From: Gari tellinella
Lineage: Eukaryota; Mollusca; Bivalvia; Cardiida; Psammobiidae
Direction of reading: 5' to 3'
Length of the DNA stretch: 64,000 nt
Assembly (NCBI GenBank): GCA_922989275.2
Contig: OV277870.1
Coordinates: forward strand, 34,220,356-34,284,355
Of the stretch, positions 9,103 through 20,895 are shown in pieces. The position numbers were made by a program, and so were the translations under genes. A model generated the notes under the pieces. It saw nothing but the letters and a program-made list of their open reading frames with translations. It was not told where the DNA came from and searched no databases. Numbering within the stretch: the stretch's first letter is position 1; every line of letters starts with the position of its first letter.

Positions 9103-10468
9103 CTAGAGCTATCACTAAAGGTGATTGATACCCCCACTCCAAACTGACCTGTCACAAACAGCACAATGACATGTAGAAAGAATAATACATGCTTATTAAG
9201 GAACTAAATTTCAAGTTGAAAAGGGGCATAATTCTGTCAAATTTTATGCAAGAGTTGTCACATTTGAAGAAAAGTCTCACAGTACAACGCTAATAATGTG
9301 TACCACGTTTGAAGACAATATCATGAATAATTTTGAAGAAAATGGCATGTTCCAAGAAAATAGAACAAAATTTCAAGTTAACAAGAGGCCCATGTGGGCC
9401 TAAATATCGCTCACCTGGAAAAACCAACACAAGGGTCACATAACCCCTGGTATGGGATCACTTTTCACCCCAGAGACATAATTTTCATTGAAAAAATTTT
9501 TTTTTAGTTCCTGTGACCTAGATATGCAACGGACCGGAACCATATTTACAATATTGGTTAAGGGCTTCTACAAGTGTCATCATGCCAAATATCAAAGCTC
9601 TGACCATATTAGTTTCAGAGGTAAAGATGTTTGAAGATTTCACTACATAACTCTATGTAAAATTACAACCCCCAGGGCGTGGTCAATTTTTACCCCAGGG
9701 ACATATTTTTAACAATCTTGATAGAGAACCTGAAGACGATGCTTTGTGCCAAATATCTAAGCTCAGGGTACTGTGGTTTCAGAAAAGAAGACTTTTTAAG
9801 GTTTTATTGAAAAAAATCTATTTTTAGCTCCTGTGAGCTAGATATGCAACGCACCGGAATAATTTGAACAGTATTGGTGAAGGCCCTCTAGAAGTGTCAC
9901 CATGCCAAATATTAAATCACTGGCTGTATTAGTTTCAGAAAAGAAAATGTTTGAAGATTTCACTATATAACTCTATGTAAATTTGTGACCCCCGGAGCGG
10001 GGTCATTTTTTACCCCAGGGACATAATTTGAACAACTTTGATGCTTTGTGCTAATTATCTAAGCTCAGGGTACTTTGGTTTCAGACAAGAAGATTTTTAA
10101 AGTTTTTATTCAAACAATCTATTTTTAGCTCCTGTGACCTAGATATGCAACGGACCGGAACTATTTGACCAACTTTTAAAGAGGACCATATAAGGATCAT
10201 TCCTGCCAAGTTTGGTAAAAATCCATACAGTAGTTTAGGAGGAGATGTCGTTTAAAGAAATTGTTGACGACGAACGAACGGACAAACGAACGGACGACGA
10301 CGGACACAACACCATCAAAATAGTTCACCTTGGCACTTTGTGCCAGGTGAGCTAAAAAAGGCAAATGTCCCGAAAAAACGTAATGGACCAACTGACGGAC
10401 GGACGGACCGACCAACCGACAGACAAGGCGTTTCCTATATAGCCCCCACCACTAGTGGTGGGGGTATA
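9103..10468 (+). mobile_element. H7 Helitron-like element, split by a nested H1
   Basis: Left end AGAGCTATCACTAAAGGTGA then TACCCCCAC. Right end GACGGACGGACGGACCGACC tract followed by the hairpin CCCCCACCACTAGTGGTGGG ending GGTATAATAA. H1 occupies 9382-10356; the flanking H7 sequence resumes after it. Confidence 0.65.
9382..10356 (+). mobile_element. H1 Helitron-like element nested in H7
   Basis: ACAAGAGGCCCATGTGGGCC..TCGCTCACCTG at the left. At the right, the ACGAACGAACGGAC tract, then TTGGCACTTTGTGCCAGGTG and AGCTAAAAA, which forms a short hairpin. The interior shares direct repeats with 744-1690. Confidence 0.65.
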
Positions 10469-10821
10469 ATAACAATACCAGTCTTATAAGCATGATCATT
10501 TTACCCTAGGCCTATAACATGCACGTTTGCTGCTTTTAATTGACCATTGATCCAAGTATCACCTTATAAAGTGGTATGAAAACAGCTAATTTGCCTTAAT
10601 GGGCCTGCCAAGTTATGCTGGTTAAAAGGAAATTCTGATTAAGAGAGTGTTTGGTTATATAACTTGAAACAGTGGGGACCAATCAGCAATGCCAATTAAC
10701 AGAGGGTTCCAGTTAAAAGGGGTGCTGATCAACAGAGGTTATAATACTGTAGATGATTTGAACCTTGGGCCATTGGTAGAGGTACCCTTGATTGGGTATT
10801 ATGTTCTGGTTGATCTCTTAC
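10469..10821. other. Intron sequence without a recognised feature
   Basis: AT-rich DNAJC11 intron sequence. It contains two decayed lines resembling CAATGCCAATTAACAGAGG repeats. Nothing further is supported. Confidence 0.4.
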
Positions 10822-10886
10822 CTGCACCAAAATTTAACACTATCCCACCATGATCCTGGACTAGTTTTGCATGGAAATTACCAGAG
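10822..10886 (-). CDS. DNAJC11: DNAJC11 exon 8
   Basis: Encodes about residues 238-260: (C)SGNFHAKLVQDHGGIVLNFG then A. Conservation with vertebrates is modest. The exon is fixed by the acceptor (TTGTTGCAG), the donor (GTAAGA), split codons that join exons 7 and 9 without loss of frame, and its order between two conserved exons. Confidence 0.78.
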
Positions 10887-11267
10887 CTGCAACAAAAGAA
10901 ACAAACTTAACTCTTTGCATGCTAGCAGCGGATATGTGACACAGTGATTATCATTTCAAATAGTTTGGATCCAGATGAGACACTGCCTAAGTTCAAGGCA
11001 AGCAGACCCTTCAAAGATGCGGCAGCTGGTCTTTATCTACATTGTTTTACACCTGCAAGCATCTAAAACACTTTTTGAAGCTCTAATTTATATTTGGTAG
11101 TGTAGACCAAATTCAGTTACAGATCCTGTGATGACAATGGTCTCTACAATGTTGCAATCCAATAAGGCTGTTTTTGTCATGGCAAGGCTCATATGTACAT
11201 GTATCTAAATGTAAATACTGATTGATTTCCAGTTTTGTGTGAAAAAAGAGCAATTTTGTATGCCTAC

Positions 11268-11335
11268 CATCTCTTGAATAACTGCTTGGAGAATCGGAAT
11301 ATCATCATTGGTTTGTTTCCTATAGCTGTTTCTAC
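11268..11335 (-). CDS. DNAJC11: DNAJC11 exon 7
   Basis: Encodes about residues 216-238: VETAIGNKPMMIFRFSKQLF then KR. It corresponds to the GDLQGPLFGLKLFRNLTPR region of vertebrate DNAJC11. Acceptor CATATTTCAG, donor GTAGGC. Enters in phase 0, leaves in phase 2. Confidence 0.8.
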
Positions 11336-12087
11336 CTGAAATATGTAAGAAAAACACAAGACATTGATAGTGGAGAGGACATCATTTCAAATTAAGGATT
11401 ACACACACTAATGGGACTCGGTAACGTTTGATAAACTTTGGATCCTTAATTATTTTTCATATGTCATCATAAACAACTTCGGCGAGTTCTCAGTCTAATC
11501 TTATCATAAACACTAAGGAGAATTTTTCAGACGTAATCATACTCAAAAATTTAAAGTTATTTTAAAATATACTATGTTATCAAATTAAAAACTGATACAA
11601 TATTTTCTATATATTGACAATTCTGTGTGAAAAGTACTGAATAACGGTAAATTAATTGTGTAATTGTCTAGCCGAGGGCTGTGAATTCAGACACTCATTG
11701 AAGGGTTGCTGTGTCTTTGTGTTAAATATGCCTAGTTCTTACACATGATAATGTTATAGTTTAATATTCTAAATAGAATTAGGTAAGTTTAAGTGATGTA
11801 TGTCTATGTCACATGATGTGCCATGATCTGATCATAACAAGTGCTGAGGAGATGCGATGCCTCAAGAAATTACACAGGTAAAAAATATTGCTCAGAGTCA
11901 TGAAAAAATCTTCAAACAACCTATTTAGTTGTACATTACATTTGTTTCAGGATATACTGCTACAGTTACACAGGCTGCTCACACACATTTCATAGTGATC
12001 CTTAAAGACAGGTTTAACACATCTCCCACTGAATACTCATATATAACACTCCCCCCACAATGAATATTCATCATAATTATGAACTGT
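11336..12087. other. Intron sequence without a recognised feature
   Basis: AT-rich intron 6 sequence between exon 7 and the first M1 copy. No exon, TIR or tandem repeat stands out on reading. Confidence 0.4.
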
Positions 12088-12338
12088 GAACCCTTTACTC
12101 TATAGCTTGTTTCTCGTATTGGAGATAGGTGACCACTTAAAGCAGGTTGAAAGTTAAGCAGAATGTGCCTTCGGGCACATTCTGCTTAACTTTCAACCTG
12201 CTTTAAGCTACCATCAGCTAGGATATAGAAAATATTTCTTAAGCTACACATTCATTACATTATAAAATGTAACTATTTTCTTCAGTGGAGGAATAAATTA
12301 AAGGTGTATAAAGGCGTATTTATGGAGTAATGGGTTAA
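12088..12338. repeat. M1 foldback MITE copy, strong hairpin
   Basis: AACCCTTTACTCTATAGC to TATGGAGTAATGGGTTAA. Arms CTTAAAGCAGGTTGAAAGTT and AACTTTCAACCTGCTTTAAG pair, with the tip TGTGCCTTCGGGCACA. The T-for-A change in one arm (AAGTTAAGC) is matched in the other (GCTTAACTT). Confidence 0.85.
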
Positions 12339-12440
12339 TTCATACCTTCAATAAGGAGTTTCCCCCAGGAAAGAGCTAGTGCAGATTCATGCCAGACATA
12401 TACTATTAGAAAACGGTACAGACACTGATCAGATACCTTC

Positions 12441-12691
12441 TCAACCCATTATCCCATAGATACACATTTCTACATCTGTAACTCATTCCTTTACTGAAGA
12501 AAACAGTTCTAATTTAACAGTTATGAGTATGTACCATAAGAAATATTTCCTATATCCAAGCAGATGGAAATTTAAAACTGACTGCAAGTAAGGCAAAATA
12601 CACCTTAACACACATTCTGCTTTACTTTAAATCTGCTTTAAGTGGTCATCTGTCTTCAAAACTAGAAACAAGCTATGGAGTAAAGGGTTAA
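12441..12691. repeat. M1 MITE copy, opposite orientation, decayed
   Basis: TCAACCCATTATCCCATAGA to CTATGGAGTAAAGGGTTAA. Internal segments are reversed compared with the previous copy. The hairpin is partly lost. Confidence 0.7.
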
Positions 12692-12728
12692 GGTGATCTG
12701 TGTCAGCTTTGTTTCCAAAAAGTATCAA

Positions 12729-12965
12729 TACTGTGGAGAAAACGTTATTCTTTCCCAATAAACTCTTTTACACTAAAACTTATGTTTGCAGTGCAAACAG
12801 TTTGGGGCCAGATCAGACGCCGGCGTCTGATCAGGTTCCAAACTGTTTGCCACTCAGATTGCAATATAACATAGGAAATTGTCAACAAGTTGAAATTTTC
12901 TATGTTTTATTGCAATGCGTTTCGTTTGCGTTTAAGCCGGAAAGAATAACGTCTTCTCTACTGTA
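12729..12965. repeat. M4 MITE carrying the GCAAACAG hairpin
   Basis: Ends TACTGTGGAGAAAACGTTAT and AATAACGTCTTCTCTACTGT. The centre holds GCAAACAGTTTGGGGCCAGA / CCAAACTGTTTGC around GACGCCGGCGTC. Same outer family as 14479-14725. Confidence 0.75.
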
Positions 12966-12973
12966 TAGGCTAA

Positions 12974-12998
12974 TAAGTAAGTAAGTAAGTAAGTAAAT
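12974..12998. repeat. (TAAG)n microsatellite
   Basis: About six TAAG units immediately after the M4 element. Confidence 0.85.
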
Positions 12999-13181
12999 AT
13001 TTCATTATTGTGACATGTGCATAGAATATAATGTTTTTAACAAAATATTGTTTAAATACAAACAATTTTGCATCTGTACTGGGCCTATAAGTCACCACAA
13101 TTTAAACAGAAATGTCTTGCACATTACAATAGAAGGGGACAGATTAAAATGTAGTAAATAAAACTGACTCAAACACCTCAC

Positions 13182-13359
13182 CTCAACTGTTCCTCGACTA
13201 GTCAACAATCTTCTCCAAATTGTTTTAAATGTCCCTGAACCCCTCCCATTTTGCGTGCTCACGTTACCGGCCAATGTGACGGTATTTTGGCTAGTCAGAG
13301 GACACTCCACTGATTGGTTGATATTAATTGTTGACAAGTATACGCCGGGAATCTGACTC
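13182..13359 (-). CDS. DNAJC11: DNAJC11 exon 6
   Basis: Encodes about residues 156-215, including LSTININQSVECPLTSQNTV and GNVSTQNGRGSG. It clearly matches the [31 protein letters not shown] region of vertebrate DNAJC11. This is the start of the membrane-associated beta-rich domain. Acceptor TCTATTCAG, donor GTGAGG. Enters in phase 2, leaves in phase 0. The exon continues upstream of the first possible start-like codon, so it is internal and not a separate small gene. Confidence 0.93.
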
Positions 13360-13446
13360 CTGAATAGAAATAATTAAATCATTTATTTAGTATCACTAGA
13401 AGTAAAGATCTCATCAGTCCATGCATTTAGACTGGATAGATTTGCA

Positions 13447-13697
13447 TTAACCCATCAATCCACAGTTATACCTTATTATGCTTTTAATTTATTCCTCCAC
13501 TGAAGAAAATAATTCAACTATATACAGTCATGATAATGAAAATAATTTCTATATCCTAGCAAATAATAACTTAAAGCAGACTGAAGGCAAAGCAGAATGC
13601 TCCATAACAGGACTCATTAGGCTTTATTTTCAACTTGCTTTAAGTGGTCACCTGACTTGTCTTCAAAACTTGAACCAGGCTATTGGACACATGGTAA
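13447..13697. repeat. M1 MITE copy, decayed
   Basis: TTAACCCATCAATCCACAG at the left; the hairpin is partly kept (AAAGCAGACTGAAGGCAAAG); the right end is degraded. Confidence 0.6.
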
Positions 13698-13771
13698 AAT
13701 TTCAGCATCCATTGAACACCCCCATTAGAACCTTCTTGCCAAATTCATGTATCAGCAAATAAATATCAATA

Positions 13772-13985
13772 TTAACCCTTAGCCCGCCAAATAAATTGTC
13801 GTCTGCTATATTTCTCGTCTGCTTCAAGTTTCAAAGTGCTTCAAAGTTGCTCAAAATTGCTGAAAATGTTGTCCGAGTGTCAAACAGCTTGGATCCGGAT
13901 GAGACGCCGAGTTACTCGCCGTCTCATCCGGATCCAAGCTGTTTGCATATGGAGCTATAGTCGTGAGTGGCAGGCTAAGGGTTAA
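13772..13985. repeat. M5 MITE carrying the GCAAACAG hairpin
   Basis: Outer ends TTAACCCTTAGCCCGCCA and TGGCAGGCTAAGGGTTAA, flanked by TTAA. Inside is a near-perfect hairpin of about 65 bases: CAAACAGCTTGGATCCGGAT / ATCCGGATCCAAGCTGTTTG around GAGACG..CGTCTC. Confidence 0.85.
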
Positions 13986-14129
13986 ATGCATAGCTAGCCT
14001 AAATAACCTCAAAGTAAAATCTTAAGGTCCTATTTAAACACAAATGCCTGACACTGCCGCAGCAGCTGCCATCATTGCTGACATCAGAAAACAGAATGTT
14101 TCTTGTACATGTATCAACAAACTACAGTT

Positions 14130-14384
14130 ACTCAGTGTTTACTTTTTACTATATGGCCACTTTCTAGTTTTGAAGATAAGTGACCATTTAAAGCAGGTTG
14201 AAAGTACAGCAGAATGTGCCTTAAGTGCATTTTGTTTTACTTTCAGTCTGCTTTAAACTACCATCTGTTAGAATATAGAAAACATTTCATATGCCATATA
14301 TTCATGACTGCATAAATTGGAACTTTATCTCCAGTGGAGGAATAAATGTTTGGCGTAAAATGTGTATATATATAGTAAAGGATT
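14130..14384. repeat. M1 MITE copy
   Basis: Hairpin arms ATTTAAAGCAGGTTGAAAG and CTTTCAGTCTGCTTTAAA. The terminal sequences are decayed (TTTACTTTTTACTATATGGC; TATAGTAAAGGATTG). Confidence 0.65.
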
Positions 14385-14478
14385 GTCTTGTTTTGTTCCA
14401 TTATTGCAGCAAACATAAATCCTCTATTGGGTGGCACTCAAAATAAGTCTTACTGTTGGTCTGTAACACAAACCCATA

Positions 14479-14725
14479 TACAGTGGAGAATCAATTATTT
14501 TTCCCAATAAACGCGTTTACGCTAAAACTATTATTTCCACTGCAAACAGTTTGGAGCCAGATCAGACGCCGGGTAACCCGGCGTCTGATCAGGCTTCAAA
14601 CTGTTTGCCACCAAGATAAACAAGAATTATCAGAATTGTCCAAAGTTGTTCTTTTCTACGTTTTAGTGCTTTGCGTTTGCGTACGTTTGCGTTTAAACGG
14701 GAAAGAATAACAGATTCTCCACTGT
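14479..14725. repeat. M4 MITE carrying the GCAAACAG hairpin
   Basis: Ends TACAGTGGAGAATCAATTAT and ATAACAGATTCTCCACTGTA, with TTTACGC / GCGTTTAAAC inside. The central stem is GCAAACAGTTTGGAGCCAGA / CTTCAAACTGTTTGC around GACGCCGGGTAACCCGGCGTC. Best-preserved M4 copy. Confidence 0.82.
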
Positions 14726-14933
14726 AGCAAGTTTCTAGGTTTGAAGACAAGCAGGTTGAGAGTAAAGCAGAATGCTATAACTGGTGCATTCTGCTTTACT
14801 CTCAACCTTTAAGCAAACACTTTCTATGATATAAGAAAAAGTTCTCATTGTGCATATTCAAGACTGTATAAAGTGAACTGTTTTCTTCAGGGGAACATTT
14901 AAAGGGCATACATGTATGGAGTAATGGGCTAAG
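14726..14933. repeat. M1 MITE copy, left end truncated
   Basis: AGCAAGTTTCTAGGTTTGAA, then hairpin GAGAGTAAAGCAGAATGC / GCATTCTGCTTTACTCTC, then TATGGAGTAATGGGCTAAG. Truncated exactly at the M4 boundary. Confidence 0.65.
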
Positions 14934-15740
14934 ACTAGTGGCAGCTAAATTCAGAAAGGAAGTAAAGTAAAGCATGTCGAAACAGTCTACCAGAGTTATG
15001 TATCAGACAGTATTGGCAGTGGACATAAAAGTTTACCATTAAAATCAGAAAAGGGGAGATTATTTAATTTTTAATTAAGAGTTATGGTTCTTGTGCACTG
15101 CACAACCTTATCTAATCCTATATCAGGGTAATAAATGTCAATGAGTTACATGCTATATTTTCATCAGGATCCAAACTGTTTGACACTCTGACCCTGTTTT
15201 GATTTTTTTTAAATTCTATTTCTAGAACTGTAAGTCTAGCAGGCGATAATTGTTGGAGACAAAAAATTACCCAGCATGCATAGAGTTAAAATGTGCATAA
15301 GGGAGATAATTCAATATTGGGAGATGATAGAGTTATGGTATGTGTACTGCACTTCCTCCAGTCATCCTCTATCACTGTAACATATTTATACATTACTTGT
15401 AATGGTGTCTTCATTACAATGCAGGATGTCAACTTGGGATGCTGTAAATATTCTACTTTGACTAAAACAAACACAAATGAAAAGGTAAACCAAGACATTC
15501 TCTAAGTCAATGTGACTGAACTGTAAAAACTATGTCACAATGACCTATTTACCCAACTCATGTAATGCTGTAAACAAAACAACTCCACATGCCTACTTTC
15601 AATGCTGAAGGCCATCTACTAAATGGCTATACAGTGCTCCCTCTCTATGGAGACACAGATTGTGTGTGGTGTTCAGAGGGAGTGGTTATAGGGCGGAGGG
15701 AGTGGTTATAGGGAGGGACAATTAAGACTTGGCTTACATT

Positions 15741-15808
15741 TGCAAACAGCTTGAATCCAGATCAGACCATGCATAAAGCGGCGTCTGATCTGGATTAAAG
15801 CTGTTTGT
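15741..15808. repeat. GCAAACAG-type hairpin module
   Basis: TGCAAACAGCTTGAATCCAG / CTGGATTAAAGCTGTTTGT with inner ATCAGAC / GTCTGAT. Outer ends not recognised. A half-copy lies at about 15165-15190. Confidence 0.65.
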
Positions 15809-16131
15809 CACTCGTCATTATATGTATTCTATCAAAATGTCCACTTATTTATAACTTGGAGAAAAAACAGCTGATGACAATTTTAGTCAGACGGTATTGC
15901 AGCTGTAAAAGCTTTAGACATAATTGTCCTGTTTAGGGAAGGGCGGTAAAGGTCATTATAAGGAGGAAGTTGTTGTTGGGAGGGAACACTGTAACAAAGC
16001 CAAACAAAAGATGTCAACACAACAATGAGCTGATGAGCTGATGTCCACCAGAGCTGCAAGGAATTGGATGACGTATCATTACATGGTTTTGAGAAGACGC
16101 AAATCCATCTTAGAAACAACAACAACAACAT

Positions 16132-17296
16132 AAAGAAGCGGCCCATGTTGCTCAAAATAGCTCACCTGGAAAAACCCAGTCTAGGATCACATGACCCCTA
16201 GGGGTGATGTTATTTGTTTAAGTGATTTCAGACATGAAATCTTTTCCTTGAAAAAATCTATTTTTAGCTCATGTGACCCAGATGTGCAACAGACCCGGAC
16301 CATTGCATCAATATTGGTAAAGGACATCTAGCAGTTAAACTATGCCAAATATCAAAGCCCTGAATTTCATTATACATGTACAACTCGAAGTAAATTTGTG
16401 AACATCCTGGGAGGGGTTCATTTTTTAACCCCAGGGACATAATTTGAACACTCTTGATAGAGGACCTGTAGATGATGCCTCGTGCCAAATATCTAAGCTT
16501 AGGGTACTGTGGTTTCAGACAAGAAAGGTTTTAAGTTTTCATTGAATCATATCTATTTTTTACTTCCTGTGATCTGTTATTGACCTGAATGTTTGAACAA
16601 CTTTGAAAGAGGACCACATAATGATCATTCCTGGCAAGTGTTGTGTAGAATGATAAAGATAATGGAAGGGAGATAACCAAGGTTGGTACAGAGTTTCTGT
16701 TCCAGTATTGGTTGTTCCCCTTGGATTAGTTGTAAGACTAACAAGAGTTGTCAGAGAGACAACAAAGCTCGCCACCGGCACCGTAAGAAACTTAAAAGCA
16801 CACTCAAGGTCACGAAGTCAACCTTTTTGCCTGCATGGAAAGGTCTTGTCCATATACATATGCAAATCAAATATGAAAGTAATACCTCAAAGGCAAAGAA
16901 ATTAGTAAGCGTTTTTGAACCTCAAGGAACATAGAAGTTATAGACATTTTCATAAAATTGTTTACGCCGTTCACGACGACGACTACACCGGGGGTATTGC
17001 AATAGCTCGTCTTGTACTTCGTACAGGCGAGCTAAAAATAGATTGTAATGATGACTTGTGGATAAAATATAAAGAAGAAAAATGTGTTTTTGTCAACTCT
17101 ATAATGAGTTCCAAATAATTCCCCTACAAACAATATAATACTCACAACATAACACAAGTTTGGTTAAAAATTAAAAATCCATCTAAAGGTTTCAGATATG
17201 TCATTTAAAGAAATTGTTGATGACGGATGACAACAGACACAGTACAATCAGAATAGCTCACCTTAGCACTACGTGCCAGGTGAGCTACCAAAAACA
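16132..17296 (+). mobile_element. H1 Helitron-like element interrupted by an H5 insertion
   Basis: Left signature AGCGGCCCATGTTGCTCA..TAGCTCACCTGG; right end TTAGCACTACGTGCCAGGTG then AGCTA. H1 sequence breaks at about 16639 (CCTGGCAAG) and resumes at about 17157 (TTTGGTTAAAAATCC after an in-place insertion). The ACGGATGACAACAGAC tract precedes the 3' end. Confidence 0.6.
16727..17038 (+). mobile_element. H5 Helitron-like element (GCTCGCC / GGCGAGC type)
   Basis: Left ACAAGAGTTGTCAGAGAGAC then AACAAAGCTCGCC; right TTCACGACGACGACTACACC, then hairpin CTTGTACTTCGTACAG and GGCGAGCTAAAAA. The left GCTCGCC is complementary to the right GGCGAGC, paralleling H1's GCTCACC/GGTGAGC. It lies within the H1 copy. 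Confidence 0.6.
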
Positions 17297-17491
17297 GTAA
17301 CTATGAAATTACCTAAGTCACTATTACTGAACTGTAAAAACTAGGACACAGTGATCTATTTACCAATCTAGGTATGATTTGAAGTCCTCAGTTGTTGAGA
17401 GTCCTCTAGTTTTTCGAGGACATCCATATGCTCTATAACTAACACAAATAAAAATGTCAATCCATACCCCACACAACAGCTTATTTCTCGT

Positions 17492-17718
17492 TTAACCCAT
17501 CATATGCTGGGTAATATTTGGCGTTCATTTTAAAATGTCGTCTGCAGCGGGTACAACTCAAATATTTGCAAAAGATTTTAGCAGTTTCTGATAGAATACT
17601 GACTTAGCTGCAAACAGTTTTGATCTCAGATCAGGCCCCACATTGTGGGGCCTGACCTGATATCAAAACTGTTTGCCTAGAAGTACACCTAAAAGTGTAT
17701 TACGCATAAAATGAGTTA
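17492..17718. repeat. M6 MITE carrying the GCAAACAG hairpin
   Basis: Outer ends TTAACCCATCATATGCTG and TTACGCATAAAATGAGTTAA. Central stem GCAAACAGTTTTGATCTCAG / TGATATCAAAACTGTTTGC around GGCCCCACATTGTGGGGCC. The TTGATCTCA / TGATATCAA variant is shared by both arms. Confidence 0.72.
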
Positions 17719-17862
17719 AAAGATAGGTGACCCCTTAAATCAGGCTGAAAGTAAAGTAGAATGTGCCTCTGCTTTACTTTCTGCCTGCTTAAAGCTACCA
17801 TCTTAAAGGCTGTTGAATATATTTCTAATAATGCATTTTCATAACTGTATAAATTGAAATGT
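17715..17862. repeat. M1 MITE fragment
   Basis: AAAGATAGGTGACCCCTTAA and AAGTAAAGTAGAATGTGCC / CTGCTTTACTTTC remain. The right end is lost. Confidence 0.5.
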
Positions 17863-18419
17863 TGACCTAAGCCGGCCGAACTTACTACAATTGACAATCT
17901 AAAATCAAACCTCGTCCGGTCGTACTCCGTACTTTAGAATAGCATGGATGGGTCAAACTATTCTGCTGATCTAATCAAATTTATTATATCTTTTTCAAAG
18001 TACTATGAGAGTTCCAGGAATGATTATTCAATGTTCAACCAGTGGTAACTTTGGGATGAACCGATTAACTGATAATTTTCCTAATTCCATTCTGTAGGAC
18101 CCCTGCCATTTTCAGCTACTTTTATTGAACCGTTTTATGACAGTGATGATCATAGGCTCAGATGATTAAACAAGCACCTTAGAGCTGATATCCCCTGCCG
18201 CAGCAATTGTCGAGAAGAAAGTGGCAAACTTTATTGTGGGAGGAAGGGGCAAATGGTGATTACCTGTCTTTAAAGATCAACATTCAAAAGCTTTTAACAA
18301 AGTTTTATAAAAAATCCATTCAATTTTGTACATGTTAAAGCCTAAACAGTACTAAAAATAAAGCTGTTTTGTAGCAAATCTGAGTATGACAGGGGAAGGT
18401 AACTCTTGATTCAATTTCA

Positions 18420-20545
18420 ACAGTAATTAAACACTTTCCAGAACTTATAATTGTGTGCATTATTATCAAAATAAATTCAGAACTGTAGAATTTACTAGAG
18501 TGCAAACACTGTTAAACATGGCATTTTCAACTCATCAAGGGCGTAACGCTCTTGACAATTTTGTCCGTTTTCGACAATAAATGAATGCATTTGAAAACTA
18601 ATGGCTATGCATTCGACTATGGTCGCAACGTACCACTGCCGAAACGTACCAGTCGGAATGTCCCAATTTTCTAGATGGAACGTCCCACTTTATAAAAATT
18701 ATAGAAAATCAGTTTTATTATACTATTTTTGTATCATTTATTGTTTTTGAGATTATTCACGATATATAATCTGATTGATTTAGGATATCTGTTATTACAA
18801 AAATGAACACCCGATCGTAGAAAAAATTGCAAATAGTACACTGCGACGGCCGTGACGGTAGCTAAAGCTAATCTCCTGATAACCTTTTCAAACAGTTTCA
18901 TCCAGATTAGAGACCAACTCAATTCTCATCATATATTCCAAACTGTTTGTAAATTGGATATTAATAAAGTCACATATAGAGGATATATTGATTTAAGCAG
19001 GCGTCATATTTAGCAGAATTCAATTTCTTTGTTTTCATCGACGGGCGACTCGAAATGCAGAGAACACCACAGGAAAAGGGTTTTATGTTGTAATAGCGTA
19101 TTTAAAGGTATCTGTGTGCACCAGTTTATAAGTCATATCTGAATTCCCGCTCAAAAAGATACTTTTATTGTCCAAAAATCGGCGACGATATGAACAATGC
19201 CGATCCTACCTAACCTTCGTAAACACCAACTAAAATAAATTTGATGTACTAATATCGTCTTTAAAGGCATATATATATACACAGTGAAAAAAGGTAGCTA
19301 CTTGGGTGTGGCACAAGCGAAAGGAAACTTATCTTCTACGAAATACGAAGATTAATGCGATGCTATAAGTGGATAAAACAACCCCGACTAACGGAGGATA
19401 ATACTCACATAGGAACATCGTATGTACATAGTATGTAAGCAAAAAATATTTCATTTCATCCCAGTTACTCATTTAAATCACTATTTCACTTTTGTATCAA
19501 TTAATAATTGTCAAATACGGGTGAAATATATAATTTTTAAAAAGTGGGACGTAGGATCCACAAATGGTACGTTTATGTAGTGGGGCGTTAATGCAGTGGG
19601 ACGTTGAGACCAGACACCTATGCATTTATACTTTATAGTAGATCTATAATAAAGTTTTAAAGTAAATTTATTCACATTTGTCCATACTAGCGTGTAAACT
19701 GTACTAACATAAAGCCTTTTCTAGCATTTCGAAGTTCATGTGTACATACAGGGCAGACAACTCTTGCCACAAGTATCTTGTTTTGACAATAATTCCATCC
19801 TTTCAAGAAATTATACTTATTATATACAGTCTATGCAAGTATTAATAAAACTCTGTTTAAAACTGCAGTTACTAGAGTGTAAAACTGTAAAATATGACAT
19901 TTTCAACTCATCAAGGGCAGATTGCTCTAGACTAATTTGCACATTTTGACACTAATTGAACTCATTCTATAAATAAAAGCCATATTATGGTTGAATAATT
20001 TTTTTTCAAAATCCATTAACATTTGTACACACTAGCATGTAAACAATAAAGCTTTGTCTAGCATTACTAAGTACATAAAGGGCAGATAACTCTTGCCACA
20101 AAGTATCCTTTTTGACAATAATTGCACCCCTTCAAGAACTTATATTTCTATACACTGTAAGTTAAATCAAAATCCATTAAAGACTGTAGTTTCTAAAAAG
20201 TAAGAACGGTTAAATATTGTTTTTTCCACTCATCAAGAGCAGATAACTGTTGACTAGTTTCTCCGTTTTCAAAAATAATCACTATTATTTGAAAACTAAG
20301 AGCCATACATGGTTAAAGATTATTTTTTTTATCAAAATCCATGCATATTTATAGATACTAGTATGTAAACAATAAATAAAGCATTTTCTAGCATTTCTAA
20401 GTACATCAAGGGCAGATAACTCTTGCCACAAGTATCCTTTCTTGACAATAATTACACACCTTTAAAACTTTTACTTATAGACATTGTGTGTAAGTATAAT
20501 TCAAATCCATTCAAAACTGTAGTTGCTAAGAGAGTAATAAATATG
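18420..20545 (+). repeat. Tandem-core remnant of a Helitron-like element (H6)
   Basis: About 330-bp units with CTCTTGCCACAAGTATCC, TTGACAATAATTACACC, CCATTCAAAACTGTAGTTGC and CATCAAGGGCAGATAACTC recur at about 18420-18600 and 19680-20540. The array is split by the 18614-19617 insertion. The same units start the elements at 28226 and 31651. Confidence 0.55.
18614..19617. mobile_element. 1.0-kb TIR element with long subterminal inverted repeats
   Basis: About 80 bases at each end are related in inverted orientation. Left: TGGTCGCAACGTACCACTGC and GGAACGTCCCACTTT. Right: AAAGTGGGACGTAGGATCC and GCAGTGGGACGTTGAGACCA. CTATGCATT flanks both sides (18605-18613 and 19618-19626), a 9-bp duplication that suggests a MULE-like or related element. 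No transposase frame is evident. Confidence 0.65.
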
Positions 20546-20895
20546 GCTTTTTATGCTCCCCTTTAGGAGGAGAGCATATAGTCGCCGCTTTGTCCGTCCG
20601 TCCATCTGTCCCACTTTTTTGTCCGGAGCATATCTCCTTAACGGTACACAGTATCTTGAAGAAACTTGCTACAGTGATAGAGAATGACAGAAGGAGGTGC
20701 AGTACACAAGAACGCATTTCAACACTTACTCCAAAACTTACTTTGAAATTTCAGTCCCAAAACTCTAAGTCCACAAAAGGTAAAATTTTGACTAAATTTA
20801 AACTGTTTTTAAATTTTAACTACGCAACATCAATGTTCAACCCACAGGGCACCTCCATTCCAAATATAAGCTTCCTAATACAAATATTTCATGTA

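Noticed and set aside
13338..13362. Separate small gene starting at STININQSVECP
   Set aside because: No ATG at that point; an acceptor and in-phase join to exon 5 show it is internal DNAJC11 sequence.
13478..13762. 94-residue open frame
   Set aside because: Lies in an M1 MITE; translation of repeat sequence.
16264..17118. Group of short frames as exons of an unknown gene
   Set aside because: They fall in nested H1/H5 repeats and have no conserved protein pattern.
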